Assembly: GCA_948474755.1 (NCBI GenBank)
Contig: CAOLHI010000024.1
Location: 682,001-746,000, forward strand
Reading direction: 5' to 3'
Length of the DNA stretch: 64,000 nt
Source: Ctenosaura bakeri
Lineage: Eukaryota; Chordata; Lepidosauria; Squamata; Iguanidae
Part shown: positions 33,372-45,846 of the stretch, in pieces
Layout: each line of letters opens with the position of its first letter
How positions within the stretch are numbered: position 1 is the stretch's first letter
Position numbers and translations under genes: made by a program
Notes under the pieces: model-generated
The model's input: the letters and a program-made list of their open reading frames with translations, nothing else
Databases searched by the model: none
What the model was told of the DNA's origin: nothing

Positions 33372-35142
33372 TATATCCAATGAAATTGCAAGTTTTGTCT
33401 TTTTTTTTTCAGATCTAGTTATTCTTGAAAGTCCATTTTCATGTAAAGATTTGACAGCACAATACCATATGTGTCAACTTAGAAGCAAACCTCCCAATGA
33501 ATTCAAAGGAATTTCATCCCAGGTAAGCATGCATGGGATTAGAATGTCCTAAAGTTGCCTTATACGCAGAGAAGACTACTTTTTCCACAGACATTAGTTT
33601 GCTTTGGCTGTCCCTGGTTTGTTTATTTGCTTGTTTTAATATAAAAACCACTGAGCATATTTCTCAGCTATGTCCAGATATCTAATGTGAATTTATATAT
33701 TTTTTTCTAAAGTAGCTTGTAATTTTTGTGGATACCTCCATTAATAACTAAATCAGTGTTTTCTTTCTTTCTTCTTTGGTAGCCTAAGTGATGACAATTC
33801 ATAATGGAGGAGAGTGGGTTAACATTGGTTCCACTACATTGCTAAAGCACCATTGGCTCAGCCATTCAGTGTGGTTCTCAAAAGATCTGACTTGTAATTG
33901 TTCACACTATCAGTCAAAATCTCATTGATCATCTTGAAACTGGGAGGAAGACTGGAAAATTAGATTCAATTCTGTCTAATATTTGTTCCCACATATTATG
34001 CTGAAGATTGATACTAATGCAGATATTCATAGCAGAACTGCATAGCTACATAAATGATGTATTAACAATGTAGTGGAAACAGACTTAAACAGATGTGTTT
34101 CAGGTGTTTTTAGTCTCCTCCAGACTTCCCAATTTCATCTGTCTTTTGTCTCCTCCAGACTTCCCACTAGTTGTGTAAATGTTGGGGCTTTCTGTTTCAG
34201 GCTTTCACAGCTTATAATGGTTGTTATAACAATTGTTTCTGCCCCTACACCCAGTTGTGTCCTAAATATACCGATATTTTGCGGGCCTGGTTTGTTGCTG
34301 GTTGAAGCAGAGTTTAGCACTATCTCAGTCTGTGTGTTTCTTTTCAGCCTCTCTTCTCTCCAGGCTGAGGTGTAGTTAAGCTGTGGGGGGTGTGAGGTTT
34401 TCCCCTTCCATCTCCCCTCATGAACTCAACACTTATCCCACATACTCTGCCCCTAGTAGTCTGCTGGTCTTTGAAGAAAAGTTGATGAAGAAACCAAGTA
34501 AAACTCAGCACTCCTGAAACAGATGTGTTTCACTACTCCCTCTCTTTAGACTGAGGGATTGAGGGTTCATCAGCAAACTTGTATCTGTTCAGCAGTCCTT
34601 CTCATCACCTTCTGGTTATAAGGGCGCTTAACTTGTTTAATATTTCCCTATCAGATTATTTTTGCCTCATCTCCTTTGTTTTGGCTTAGGTGGCTTCATG
34701 CCTGGAACTAGTAAGCTTGCACTCTTAATATTCTTCTTTTTGATACACAGACATCCTGCTTTTAACTCTAAACAGACACCCTTATTCCTTAATATTCAGA
34801 CTGCACAGGCTTAAATTTTGCAAAATATATACCCAAATAATGTTCAGCCTGTCCCCAAACTTGTACCCAAATAGCATTCAGCCAGTAACAACCTCTAGCT
34901 TTTGCCAAATTTAGGAATCTGAAGTATTTACATTATACCACAACAGTCCGTTTCAAAAGAAACCTTTGGTTCTTCCCTCTTCATTAGATGCAGATGCAAC
35001 CTGGAATTCTTGTGTTGCTGAAGCAGTTTCTTCTTCTTTTCTGCTTTAAATATTGTGCTTTAAAGATCTGATCAGACCATGGGGTACATAATATACTAAC
35101 GCTGTGTTCTGTTATTTTCTAGTAGTCAGGACACCATGAGTT
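33372..35142. other. Mostly unique non-coding DNA
   Basis: A fossil-repeat piece lies at 33485-33560 ('ctcccaatgaattcaaagga', 'ggtaagcatgcatgggatt'), and a short direct repeat 'gtctcctccagacttccca' occurs at about 34111 and 34149. No exon seen. Confidence 0.45.
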
Positions 35143-35145
35143 TTA

Positions 35146-35521
35146 GGCCATTTCTGCACGACAACACTCTTCCACGTTGTCTCGCTGCAGTCCTGGGTCC
35201 AGAAGGGAGCACATCAGCAACGCTCTCCTCTTCACTCACTCGGTCCATGCGGAAGAGAACACAATGGCTTTTTCCATTGTTGCACTACCTAAGGAAGCAT
35301 CACCAATGCACTTCCATAGCTTCTGCATGGCCAGAAATGATGGGAGCACCACACAATCACAGACACGAGACAGATTTTTTCCATTTTGCGAAAACTGTGC
35401 AAGCGCGATGCTCCACGACAGGATGGCAGCGGGATAGCGATGATGTCATGCGAAAGCGTGTCCTGCCAACCACTGCCATCCTGTGGCAGAAACAAGACAG
35501 CGACGTTGTGTGGAAAGGGCC
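35146..35521. mobile_element. GC-richer MITE with GGCC ends
   Basis: 376 bp. The left terminus 'ggccatttctgcacgacaac' and the right terminus 'gacgttgtgtggaaagggcc' are inverted repeats of each other, sharing the 'ggcc.tttc.gcac' end with the palindromic family. Flanks are TTA and TTT. Inner blocks also repeat in inverted order: 'ttccacgttgtctcgctgca' against the right arm, and 'ggatggcagcggg' / 'actgccatcctg'. The open frames inside are incidental. Confidence 0.75.
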
Positions 35522-37360
35522 TTTGATTCTCAAGGTTGTATAAATCAAATAGATCTTAAACTCAACTCTGTTTGTATTGCCACATCTTTATTAATATTTG
35601 GAGACCCTGTGGTTCAAGCTAGGCTTTGAGGAATGACTAGCCTTCCCTGTTGGGGGAATCAGGCAATAAGCAGCAGAAACGTGTATCTATGAGGGACATC
35701 TGTGCTTAGAGGATAACACCAGTAAATGTTCAAGATTAAAGAACTTACGCTACTGAAGAAAACTAGTTGTGGCTTCCAAAAAAGATGAGCATGAACAATA
35801 CTTCTGGAGGGTTATTTACCTACAAATTCATAAACAACTCATAAAAGTATAATAGGAGCTTCCTATGACATAGCCTGAAGGAAGAGCTATAGAAGGAGAA
35901 GTCAACTTGGAAGAGGAAACAGCTATAGGATTGCAGAGCAGGTCCAGGATGAAGTGCCACAGATGCCAAAGCTAATGATCTCTATGTGAACTTCCCCACT
36001 CCCCAGGGCCCACTCTGGCAGATCATAATTTAGGAAGATATAGGGTAGGGAACTTGAAAAGTGACCAGATGCCTGGATTTGAATTCTAAATTTTACTGCT
36101 GGAATTTATTCATCAAACCTTTGGCTACCAAAGGTAGCAGTGAATAGTAATAGGTAGATAAATAGATAAAGAGTTAATAAAGAGTTAATTAATAAATAGT
36201 AGTAAGTGGAAACAGTTTAAAATAGCAGTAAGAAATATGGGCTACATCTGGTCTCATGCCAGACTTGTCTTTTCCTGCATCTTTTTCTGAACCTGGATTT
36301 GGTGACTCCAGTAGTTGCTAGACTCTTGTATGTGAGCAGGAAGAAAAGTTTTGATGGGCCAGAAACAGTCAATGAGCACACAAATATGCGAAGACCTGAA
36401 CCTACTGCCAAAACTATTTCATTGGACTATCCTGACGTGTGTTATGAGAGAAGACAACTTCTCCTCCCTTATCCAGCAATATGACACTTGTCCTCGGATT
36501 AGGTCAGGCAAGGTATGAGCGTTTCCAGATCAAATTATAAACTCATGTTAAGAAGTAAATAAAGCTATTGGAATTTTCCTCCTTTGTACATTTTAGCAGT
36601 TATAGAAGACAAGATCATTTGCAAAACAAGCCTAACTTCCTGTTGGCCTGAGTTTAATTTCCAAGCAATTGCCAAGTAAGCTTACTTTGAACAGATGGAT
36701 CATAGAATGTTTCAGCTTTCAATAGACAAGAAGTTAAAATTTGCAGGTGTGTAAAAAGATACATAAGGATATTTAAACATCTGGATGCATTTACTTCTCT
36801 GTACTGAAAAAATAATTGTTTTCTTCAGAGTTGCAAATTCACACTGCTGCCAAGTCTGTAACACAAGTCCTCACATGACCTTTGCTTGGATGACACACAG
36901 ATTTACCACTACTGCTGTGAGGAATGTTTTTTTAAAAACACTTCAGGAATTCAATAAACTTCTTTAAGGGCAACCTAGTTTCTTTTATATTTCCCTCTGC
37001 AGAGCTGATATGAGGATGCTATAACACAGCAGAGAACATTTAGAGTGTCAAAGAGTCTGTCAAAAACTCTACGCAAAGAGCAAATTCAATTTGTAACCCA
37101 TGCTCTGCATATTGCCCTAAAGGATTTTTATTATCAGTAAAAATCTGAAGCACTTCCAAGTGCAAATGATAAACAATACAAATGCAAATTATACATATTC
37201 TGGAATCAGGATTCAAAAGAATTCTGTCAATTTCAGTTGTGGTGCCAACAAGCCTCAGTGACATTTCTTCCTTTCCCACCTTTAAAAAAAAACCTACTTG
37301 TGCCTTAAATCAGGTTCATGCAGGACAAGGAGGAAATTTTGTATGTATCCATGTATGTAC
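35522..37360. other. Unique DNA with A/T-rich short repeats
   Basis: A 'gataaatagataaagagtta' style low-complexity stretch lies at 36145-36205. No exon or RNA gene seen. Confidence 0.4.
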
Positions 37361-37400
37361 GTATGTATATGTACACACACACACACACACACACACACAT
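37345..37400. repeat. Microsatellite (GTAT/AC)
   Basis: 'gtatgtacgtatgtatatgt' followed by about 13 AC units. Confidence 0.95.
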
Positions 37401-38769
37401 AATAGAATGTGACCAGAAGTTACTTCTTGTTCCTTTTCTGTTTCAGAAAGACTCCTTGGGGCAAAATCTGGAGGAAATGTACCCCCATTCTCTAAAGAAT
37501 TTGGGGGTACAAAAAGTTTTGAAAAAAATTTGCAAAACATTTTGACTCTACCCCCAGAAATCATTCTGAGTATTTTGAAGCAATAAATTCTTTTGATTAT
37601 TCTTTTACCCCTGTGGGCTACAAGAAGAACCCTGGCAGATCACACCACCCCTAAGGTAGATCTTCCATCTCAACAGTGAACATTACCAGCCTCTCTAGCT
37701 TCTCTATCGCATGCCTTCAGACCAGATTGTGGGAGCATTAGCACCATTATTAAGTTTAGAAGAGGGCATTAACAGTTGTTGTATCAATGTGGCACTCATT
37801 CCTTTCTGGGCTGTAGTCCCGGCTTTAAAGGAGCTATCCAAGGTGCTAAGCCCTACACTTAATGCAGGGCCAGCACCTGTCATTGGGACAAGGATGTAGA
37901 AGCTTAAAGCCTGGGGCTGAATGCAGCTTTCCTTGAGTTCAGATTCCACAGATGGCCACACCCCTGTCCCATGACACAATTCTTTTGTGGTTTTTCAGCT
38001 TTTTTACATATTTCCCCCATTCAAAAAAGCTGAAGTGCCTCCCCTAAAGCATAGTTACTGTCAGTAAGAGCTTAAAGCCTTTGGCTCTGCTCAACACAAG
38101 AATGTGAAGAAATTATCTGAAATTGAATGTGTCCTTCAGGTTGAAAGACACTTGATATAGGGTACTGGGTACAACTGTGCCTGAGCTTCATGGATAACCT
38201 AGCATTGCTCATGTGAAGGTTTCAAGTATGGTCTTTCATGCAGATTTTTTTGTTGCCGTGCAAAAGTCCAGCTCTGTCATCCATAGACAGACCAGCACTG
38301 ACAAAAGTGTGCTTACACACTGGACTCTACTTAGGTATTAGACCTCTGCTTGTAACAACCTTCCTGTGGAAACTCATCAAAGCACTGAAGCTGACTTATG
38401 TTCTAGAAGCCATGGAAAATATGTTTGAACCCAGGTTTTTGGTGACCAGGTAGGAGTAGAATGAGTGTTTACTCATTTTAATGGGTATGTTTAAATTGAA
38501 GGGGGGCAGGGGAAGGTAGAACGGGCCTGGCCTGTATTTTTTGCACATGGAGGACAGCTCCCTACAGTTCTCCTCACAAATCAAACACAGTTGGTTAGGT
38601 TTTACAAGTATGATCCTATTTTCAGTTCTATGATTTTCAAATAGCCTAGGCTATAAATTAATTTAAAAGACTGTGCATCATGGAGGTACAGCCAGGCTCT
38701 GTACAAAAGCAGTAAATTCTTTTAATCAGAGTGGTGTGTTTTTATGGAAGCTATTTGGGTGTGTTTGGG

Positions 38770-38960
38770 TATATAACACAATACAGTTATAACACTATAA
38801 TTCCACTTTAACTATCTATGGAATCTTTGGCTTCTCAGTTTGTTAAGGCACTAGAACTCTCTGATGGAGACTTCTAAACACCTCTCCCTAAACTGCAAAT
38901 CCCAGGATTCCAAAGGATGTTGCTATATCAATTAAAGTACTATAACTATGTAATATGAAA
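38770..38960. mobile_element. Divergent MITE of the palindromic family
   Basis: 'gttataacactataattcca' and 'aactatctatggaatctttg' on the left; 'ctaaactgcaaatcccagga' and 'aaagtactataactatgtaa' on the right. The spacer holds 'agaactctctgatggagact'. Arms are imperfect. It is clearly related to the 42635 copy. Confidence 0.65.
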
Positions 38961-39283
38961 GAGCCCCAGATGAATTACTCACTGAAGCAAATAAATATGG
39001 ACAATGGTCAATGCATTCAATTAAAATATTATTATTTTACCTGGTTTCTTTTACTCTGATCTCTCAGTCCCATCTGTCATTGATTCACATCTTTCTATGA
39101 AGTTTCTGTATCTGCAGTAGCTTTCCAACTCGTGGAAGCGTGGCTAATATCTATATGAAAGTGAACAGAGAAGCCCACATGTGCAAAAATTTCATGTACA
39201 GATTTGTGACAAAACCAGCATTTCTGCTGTTCCTTCTAATGATGTCTCTGAACAAAGGCATGCACACATACGATTAGGTAGCT

Positions 39284-39483
39284 TGTGACTTATGTTAACC
39301 CCATGAATTTCATAGGGTTTTCATAGGTAAGGAATACTCAGAGGTGGTTTTGCCAGTTCCTTCCTCTCAAATACAGCCCACAGCACCTGGTATACAGTAG
39401 TGGTCCTCCATCCATGTACTAACCAGGACTGACCTTGCTTAACTTCCAAGATCAGATGGCATCTCATGCCTTTAGAGTATCGT
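39284..39483 (-). repeat. 5S rRNA-derived SINE (minus)
   Basis: The right part, 'ccatgtactaaccaggactg' then 'cttgcttaacttccaagatc' then 'agatggcatctcatgcc', is the reverse complement of the 3' half of vertebrate 5S rRNA (gatctc..ggaagctaagcagggtc..tggttagtacttgg). The left part, 'cccatgaatttcatagggtt' and 'agaggtggttttgccagttc', is the shared SINE body and tail. Relatives are at 49583-49782 and, as a fragment, 59556-59615. Confidence 0.85.
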
Positions 39484-39506
39484 TTTGACCTTATTGTAAA
39501 TAGGTA

Positions 39507-39853
39507 CAGTGGCCCCTCCACTTTTGTGAGGTTTCAGGGTGCAGAACCCTTGAGAAAGTGGGAAAACCATGAATAAATTTCCCCCACTCCCATTCCCTTC
39601 TGGGGCTCCCCCCTTCCCATTCCCATGCAAAACCGAAGGGAATGTAGGGTGAAAGAAGGCTTCTCATACAGGCCTTCTTTTCCCTTTCAGGAGCTTCCCC
39701 TGCCATTCCTATGCATTTTGTCCCAGCACAGAGAATTCACACTGAGGCAAAATGAAAAGGAATGAGAGGGAGGAGGAAAATAAGGGGGAAGGCAAGCACA
39801 CACTAATAATCAAATCTGCAGAAGTCAAACCTGCAAATATGCAGGGAGGACTG
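39507..39853 (+). mobile_element. Tc1/mariner-type non-autonomous element
   Basis: 347 bp. The left end is 'cagtggcccctccacttttg', the right end is 'caaatatgcagggaggactg', and there is TA on both sides (39505-39506, 39854-39855). The imperfect terminal repeats pair 'cagt..cctcc' with 'ggagg..actg'. The interior is purine/pyrimidine-rich without a transposase frame. Confidence 0.7.
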
Positions 39854-40276
39854 TAGATGCAGGAAATTAGCTGGAGGGATACATAATAGGTTCATCACAG
39901 GTTATTGATCAGTGAGGTTGAACTTCTAGTCCCTTTCAGGGAACTGCAGCCACTTCAACCAACAGAAATACTTTTGTTTGTGAAATCTTCTTTTATCTTC
40001 AAGAAACTAGAAAACAGTCAAAGCTAAACCGTGCTGCAGAGTCCCAGGTCCATCCTTTATACCTGTAAGATGCCATGTGAGTTCTTCTCAAGATTTAGGC
40101 CAGAACATTGCTGGGGCACTGAGCTAATGGTTGCAATTTTGCCAGGGTGTACAGCAATGGTGAAGGGAGGCAGACAAAAATCTGCTGACTCTGAGAAACC
40201 TGTTTTTCCCATGCCTTACTTCCCTCCCAGATGTAGTGCCATGGTTTTTTTCCTTCTAACACCACTGTTGGCACCG

Positions 40277-40512
40277 TTGTTGTTGTTGTTATGTGCCTTC
40301 ATGTTATTTCTGATTTATGGCAACCATAAGGTGAGCCTATCATGAAGTTTTATTGGCAGAATTTGTTTGGGGGGGGGTGCCTTTGCCTTCTTCTGAGTCT
40401 GAGAAAGTGTACCTTGCCTAAGTTCACCAAGTGGGCTTCCATGGCTGAGCAGTGATTTGAATCCTGATCTTCCAGTGTCTTAGTCCATCCCTTGAACCAC
40501 AACACCCATGCT
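40277..40512 (-). repeat. tRNA-derived lizard SINE (minus)
   Basis: Plus-strand order is the 'ttgttgttgttgttatgtgc' tail, then 'tgatttatggcaaccataag', 'gcctttgccttcttctgag', 'gcttccatggctgagcagtg' and 'cacaacacccatgctggc' (head). A G tract 'gggggggggt' sits inside. Near full length. Confidence 0.85.
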
Positions 40513-40549
40513 GGCGCAGTTACTCTGGAGTAATGAATCAACATGATTC

Positions 40550-40690
40550 TGGCCCCTGTGTCCTCTCAATAAAGTCTTAAGCAGGTAATTCTGGTCTAAC
40601 TCCAACCATTAGTCCTAACTAGAGTAGACACGTTAAATCATTATAGCTTACATAAGTATTCACTAATGAAATTCCAATTGATTTAACAAC
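40550..40690 (-). repeat. Fossil 'aagtccca' repeat, inverted
   Basis: 'ccattagtcctaactagagt' and 'gtattcactaatgaaattcc' match the reverse of the fossil family noted at 7800 (also 46546). Confidence 0.4.
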
Positions 40691-40719
40691 TCTGCTGTAG
40701 TTGAGACTTGGGTTTCTAA

Positions 40720-41165
40720 GGCCCTTTCCGCATGTGGGAAAGGAACTGTGCAAAAACAGGACTCACCGGACTTCTTCAGCATCCGGGTGAGTCCGTTGGG
40801 ACGAGGAGCAGTGCAAACTCGTCACTCCGCACTGCTCCGGCGTCCAAAATGGCAGCTTCCAACCGGAGAAGCTCACCAGCCTAAAGCCCGCCCCTGGCAG
40901 ATCTGCAGGCACGCACTAGTGCGTGCCTGCAGATCTGCACCGAAGCACAGTGACGGAGCGACACGGGATTGTGTGCTCCGTGCTTTTTAAAAACCTCTTA
41001 AAAGAGGTTTTTAAAAAGCACGCTGCGCGACCAGCTCCGGTCGCTCCAGAGCAGACTGAGTTGCGGAACTACGAAAAGTAGTCCGCCCCAGCCCACTCCA
41101 CGGTGCAGAAGACCTCCATCGGAGGTTGCTCTGCACCGTTTTAATAGGCCAGTGTGGAAAGGGCC
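40720..41165. mobile_element. GC-rich hairpin MITE with TAA duplication
   Basis: 446 bp. Ends 'ggccctttccgcatgtggg' and 'ccagtgtggaaagggcc' are inverted repeats, flanked by TAA at 40717-40719 and 41166-41168, which is the PIF/Harbinger preference. Inside are two perfect palindromes, one centred at 40917-40918 (42 nt, 40897-40938) and one at 40979-41022 (44 nt), plus a hairpin at 41101-41138 ('cggtgcaga'..'tctgcaccg' enclosing 'acctccatcggaggt'). There is no transposase, so mobilisation must be in trans. Confidence 0.85.
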
Positions 41166-42261
41166 TAAGCTTCATTTTTATTTGAAAACTAGAGGAACAT
41201 TTCTGAGCTTGGTTCTTGAATAAACAAACCAAATTGGAAACTAGAGTTGATTATACTTCTTTTGCCAAACACAGGGTCTGTCTTACTCATGTCTCAGATT
41301 GCTTGGGCCAGGTATTAACTTGTTTTTAAAAAGAGTTTAAAGGAAGCTCTGAAAAAGAGTCCTGTGCTTCTCCCTAAGTATAAATAATGAGCCTTGATTT
41401 TCATACATTTCAAACTAAGATTATTGATCTCACTAGTGGTAGTAGAATTATCTTTGAAATATTAAAATATAAGTCTTGCGGCCTGTTCTAACTTGCAGAG
41501 CTAGAGGTATAGACTTTTGTTTGTCATGGTATCACAGCATAGGCACAGCTCTGGATCAGAACAGCTTGGACATCTGAGTGAGTCAAAAGGGGTAGTATGG
41601 ATATTTTTTTAAGTTATATTCTACCATAGCTTGCTTATTCATTTAAAAGACATCATTTTATCAATGAAAGATCCTGCTATGGTATCACCAGCAAATTTCA
41701 TAAACTCACTCTGTTTAAAAGGTCAGAAATCAAAGAGCTGAATAAAAGATATCCATCATTCAGTTGAAGTGTACTTGCTTTAGACAGGGAAAATCCTTTC
41801 AAAAGATCTTGAGCAGCAGAATTGGGAAAGAGATAGCTGTGTAGCAGAGTATTGTTTTGCCGCTGGAAATAAATTAGAATAGACAGCACTGGGCTAGATT
41901 AATCATGCTCAGGTTTGGTACAAGATGTTTTCGTACAGCACCAACATATAGAGAAGCTCAAGGTTCAGCAGCAATGGATCTTCTGACACCTTTATTCTCA
42001 AAAGAGCATTGTTTTAGCTAAAAATGAGTCAAAATAAAAAGTAGGTTGCTTGGTGCTAATGACTGTTCTTTAGAGAAATTTGTGCTTAATCGGCTGAGAA
42101 CTTAACTTCGTACTAAAGTGGCCTGTAGGCATGGCACTCCCTAAGTACAATTAGTCATGTGCGTGATGTCAGGCTATAACATCTGAAGACCTACTTCTAC
42201 ATTAAAGCAATGTTTTTGGATTTTACCATGACAAAGAAATAAAAATGCTAAGAAAAGGCTC
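41166..42261. other. Unique non-coding DNA
   Basis: No exon, RNA gene or named repeat seen. Confidence 0.4.
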
Positions 42262-42445
42262 CTGCTAAATAAGACCAAAGGCCTATCTAATCCAGCAACC
42301 TCTTTGCTACCTGATGCTGGTGGAAAATCCACAAGCACAGTATGAGTGCAACAGTACCCTCATACTCACACTACCCAACAATTGGTGTTCTAGAGCATAT
42401 TGCCTCCTCTCTTTGAGGCAGTAAATAGCCATAATTAGTACCCAT
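42262..42445 (+). repeat. Dispersed repeat, copy 2 of the 1889 family
   Basis: 'ctaaataagaccaaaggcct', 'ccacaagcacagtatgagtg' and 'gttctagagcatattgcctc' follow the order of the first copy and extend further on the right. Confidence 0.6.
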
Positions 42446-42634
42446 GAATAAACTTATTGCCCAATAATTTCTCTGGTTTTTTAGAAAGCAATCTAACTGG
42501 CTGCCTTGTAGCTGAGAACAGTGGGAGAGATGAAGTAGCATCATCTGCTCAAAGTCCTTTTGTCAGTTTGCATCCTTTGTGCCATTTAACTGTCTGGGGA
42601 AGAACCATCAGTCAGTGCAGAGGGCAGAGGAGTT

Positions 42635-42835
42635 CTTTCACACTGCGCAATTATAGCACAATGATTCCACTTTAACTAGCATAGCAACATCTTAAGGAAT
42701 CTTGAGATTTGCAGTTTAGGGAGAGGTATTTGGAATTCTCTGCCAGAGAGCTCTTGCCAGACTGCTAGCTTCAGGATTCCACAGGATGCAAAGAACACAA
42801 AGTTGGGATCACAATGCTATAAGTGTGTAGCCTGA
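42635..42835. mobile_element. Divergent MITE of the palindromic family
   Basis: The left side is 'ttctttcacactgcgcaatt', 'acaatgattccactttaact' and 'ttgagatttgcagtttaggg'; the right side is 'cttcaggattccacaggatg' and 'gatcacaatgctataagtgt'. The spacer is 'ggaattctctgccagagagc'. Arms are imperfect. Confidence 0.65.
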
Positions 42836-44690
42836 ACAGGCTCCAGTACTGCCCATGCTCAGAGGGCTGGTTCACTCCAGGATGCTTGTGGATAGTTCCA
42901 TTTCTGCGGAGTGATTTACTGTTTGTGGGGGGAATATAGGAAGTGCAGGGAAGGGGTTAACACTCCTCTCCATAACCATTTAATCTCTTCAAGAAGCAGC
43001 CTTTCCTGTTTTAAAGGGGACATTGGGATAATATTATACAAATCTTCATGTAATATATATACTCCTGCCCTCAAACTAATAATATACACAACCTTTAGGT
43101 GCCACTCAGTGTGAAACCCAACGAGTTCTGTCTGACAGTCCGCAGTCTTTTCCTTCCCTCAATGCAGATGACATGATTTTGAGACAAAATCATCCCACTC
43201 CTACCTTTCCCTTGCCTATCTTTTGTAAAACACATGTCTGAAGAAGAGAGCTGGAGGTTTTGAAAGCTTGCACAGATTTTTGCAGCTTTTTAGTTCACCT
43301 AAAAAAAGGTATTAACACTATATAGATTTCTGAACCCTTCTTGTGTTATCCTGTAATTGTCCCACCATTATGAACTCACACTGATAATCTTCTTTAAATA
43401 GATATTATTGTAAATAAATGCATATGAAAATGTAAACAATACTATTGATAATGAAAAGGGCTTAACTGACTGCCAGAAAAGGTGAAAGCACCGTTAAGCC
43501 AGGGATCTGTGCCACTGATTCATTGACAAATGTACTGTAGTGTTTTTGCTGGCTGTATATGAACAACAAATCAGGTGTCTTGACCTTCACAGTATCAGCC
43601 GAGTGAGTATTTTGACTTTCCACAGGACAAGAGTATTTCCCACGCTCTGTGAAGTCCAGTAACATCAAATTCCTTCCAAATATAGACCAGTGCTGACTAG
43701 ATTGCAGATGGTTAGAGTATAGAAAGTGGCCCGGCATCCAACAGTAGATAAATGAATCACCCTTATCACAAAGTTATCAAGCCTGGAAAAGAAATTAGAA
43801 CACACTTAGAAACTCTTTATTACATGAAGGAACAGAACTCAGGCAAGTTGTCAGGAGCTTCAGAGTGCTTTCACACTCAAGGCTTAAAACACAATGCCTA
43901 TATTACATTGGGCTCCTCCAGACAGGGCAAAGTGTTGGGAGGTTGTGGACTTCTGGTAGTTTTTGCTGTACTTTTTGGGGTTTTCTTTTTTTAAAAAAAA
44001 TATCCAAACAATATTTTTATTGTCCTGGACTATTTCCTAGCAATTCCAATTGCTAGCTGTGACTTTTTATTTCCACTCTTGTGTGGGTTTTTTCTTCATT
44101 CTGGGATATACTGGAACAAAAAAAAGTCCCTGTCTCTTCTCCTCCTTTCTCTTAAATTCTTAAGACCTTATGGTTCACTGTTATACAGCAGTGGTTTGGT
44201 CCCACTTGTCTCTCAGCCCTATAACATGATGTCGTGGTATTCCCAGTGCTGTTATGCTGCACAGTCTTTGGGAATGCAATTCTTTTCAAGCTATGATTCC
44301 CTTTCCCACTTCAGTAGCCAATTTGAGTGTGGATGTGTCATTCTACTTCATTTCAAATCAGATTAGTTAGTAGGTGTGGGGTGGGTATGGTCTGGTTGTT
44401 CCTCCCTTGGGGATTCCCAAGGAAATTTTCAGCAGTGAAACCTGAGGCTACTTCTGGTGCTTCAGCATGGAGGACAAGACTTCCCAAGAGAATAGCAATG
44501 TTTTCTGTGGTTTAGGCTCTTGCAATCTTTTCCTGATTTTTTTTAAATATGTAAATGGTTTGCTGTCATAGTGCAGTAATGCTACAGTCCTAACCCATTC
44601 AGATGCCTTAATGCGTGAGAGTGTTTTCCAAAGATTTCTCTACCACTTTCCTGTGGTACCACAAACCACAGTGTTACCACCAAAGCATTA
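42836..44690. other. Unique non-coding DNA
   Basis: No exon or RNA gene seen. T/A-rich tracts lie near 43980-44010. Confidence 0.4.
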
Positions 44691-44757
44691 ATTTTTAAAA
44701 ATTGTTCTTAATTTTTTTTAAGGTAATAGTGTAATAACACTATGACACTACAAGTTA

Positions 44758-45175
44758 TTATGGCCGAATGAATACAAATGAAGTGTTTTTTGAACGAGAC
44801 AACCTGGAACAACTGATTAGCACTGTTTTTCACAGGAGAAGGATATCAAAGACGGTGGAGGATGATGTGGTTCATTTTTCTCCTTGTGTCACCTTTCACA
44901 ATGTGAGATCTGGGCAATAATGGGTTCACTGTGATGATGTTATGCTGTAATAGTGCTATTATGGCTTAATGAGTACTAGTGAAGCAATTTTGAATAGGAC
45001 AACAAGAAACAACTGGCTAGTATGATAAACAGTTTTATTTTTTACAGGAAAAAAGATATAAAAATGGTAGGGAATGGTGTGGTCTGTTTATCTTCCTGTG
45101 CCACCTCTCTGGATGAGAGATTTGCACAGTGATGGTATACTGTAATGGTGTTGTGCATAGTGACATTATTATGGA
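44758..45175 (+). repeat. Diverged ~200-bp tandem repeat (two units, perhaps a third)
   Basis: Unit 1 begins 'ttatggccgaatgaatacaa' (44758) and unit 2 'ttatggcttaatgagtacta' (44959). Parallel blocks: 'gagacaacctggaacaactg' / 'aggacaacaagaaacaactg'; 'ttttcacaggagaaggatat' / 'ttttacaggaaaaaagatat'; 'gatgatgtggttcatttttc' / 'aatggtgtggtctgtttatc'; 'ccttgtgtcacctttc' / 'cctgtgccacctctc'. A piece at 45345-45420 ('gtgagtacagctgaagcagt') looks like the start of a third unit. Confidence 0.75.
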
Positions 45176-45179
45176 TATA

Positions 45180-45212
45180 TGCATATATACATACATACAC
45201 ACACACACATAT
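45180..45212. repeat. AT/AC microsatellite
   Basis: 'tatacatacatacacacaca' style run. Confidence 0.9.
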
Positions 45213-45846
45213 TGAAGCAAATCAGTAACAAACAAAGGTGGGACAAATGAGGTGGTGTTAACAGCATTAGCAAAGATGAAAAAACAGTGCAAATCTTGCT
45301 ATTACAGTGCAAAGTCAGCGAGGGCACAACATACAACATCAACAATTGACTATCATTGTGAGTACAGCTGAAGCAGTTTTTGAATGGTATAACAGCATAA
45401 CAGCATGGTGTGATAAGGACCTTAGAGTTACAATGTTATAGGGCATCAGTGAAATGGCATGTTTGCACTATAACTCAAAGGAAAAAAGTAAAACTTGAAA
45501 GAGGAGAAAATTTCCCTTTCTCAGGGATGCCCTTCTCAAGGATCTCCTCAGTAAGATACAAACGCATTTTTAAAAAAAGCCCGTGATATAGGCCTCAAAA
45601 AATGGAATGTATGGATGCCAAGGCAATAGCAAATGGCAAAACTCAAGGAGCTATATTGTGAGCAGCCATTCTTTACACCAGTGTGGAAAAGTCCAGTATT
45701 TATATAAATAATTCATTTAGAGGGATGTTTGTAGGTCATTCTATATTATGAACTGATTGCAGCAAGAACTGCTTTACTCCTCATAGATAGAAACACAACC
45801 CTACCTTCAACTGTGCTTGACCTTGAGGACCATTACTAGAGACTAT

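Noticed and set aside
35136..35543. 135-codon frame
   Set aside because: Lies across a MITE (35146-35521), so it is incidental to transposon sequence.
37370..37400. Regular short repeats, considered as a CRISPR-like array
   Set aside because: Simple AC microsatellite with no spacers; the genome is clearly vertebrate.
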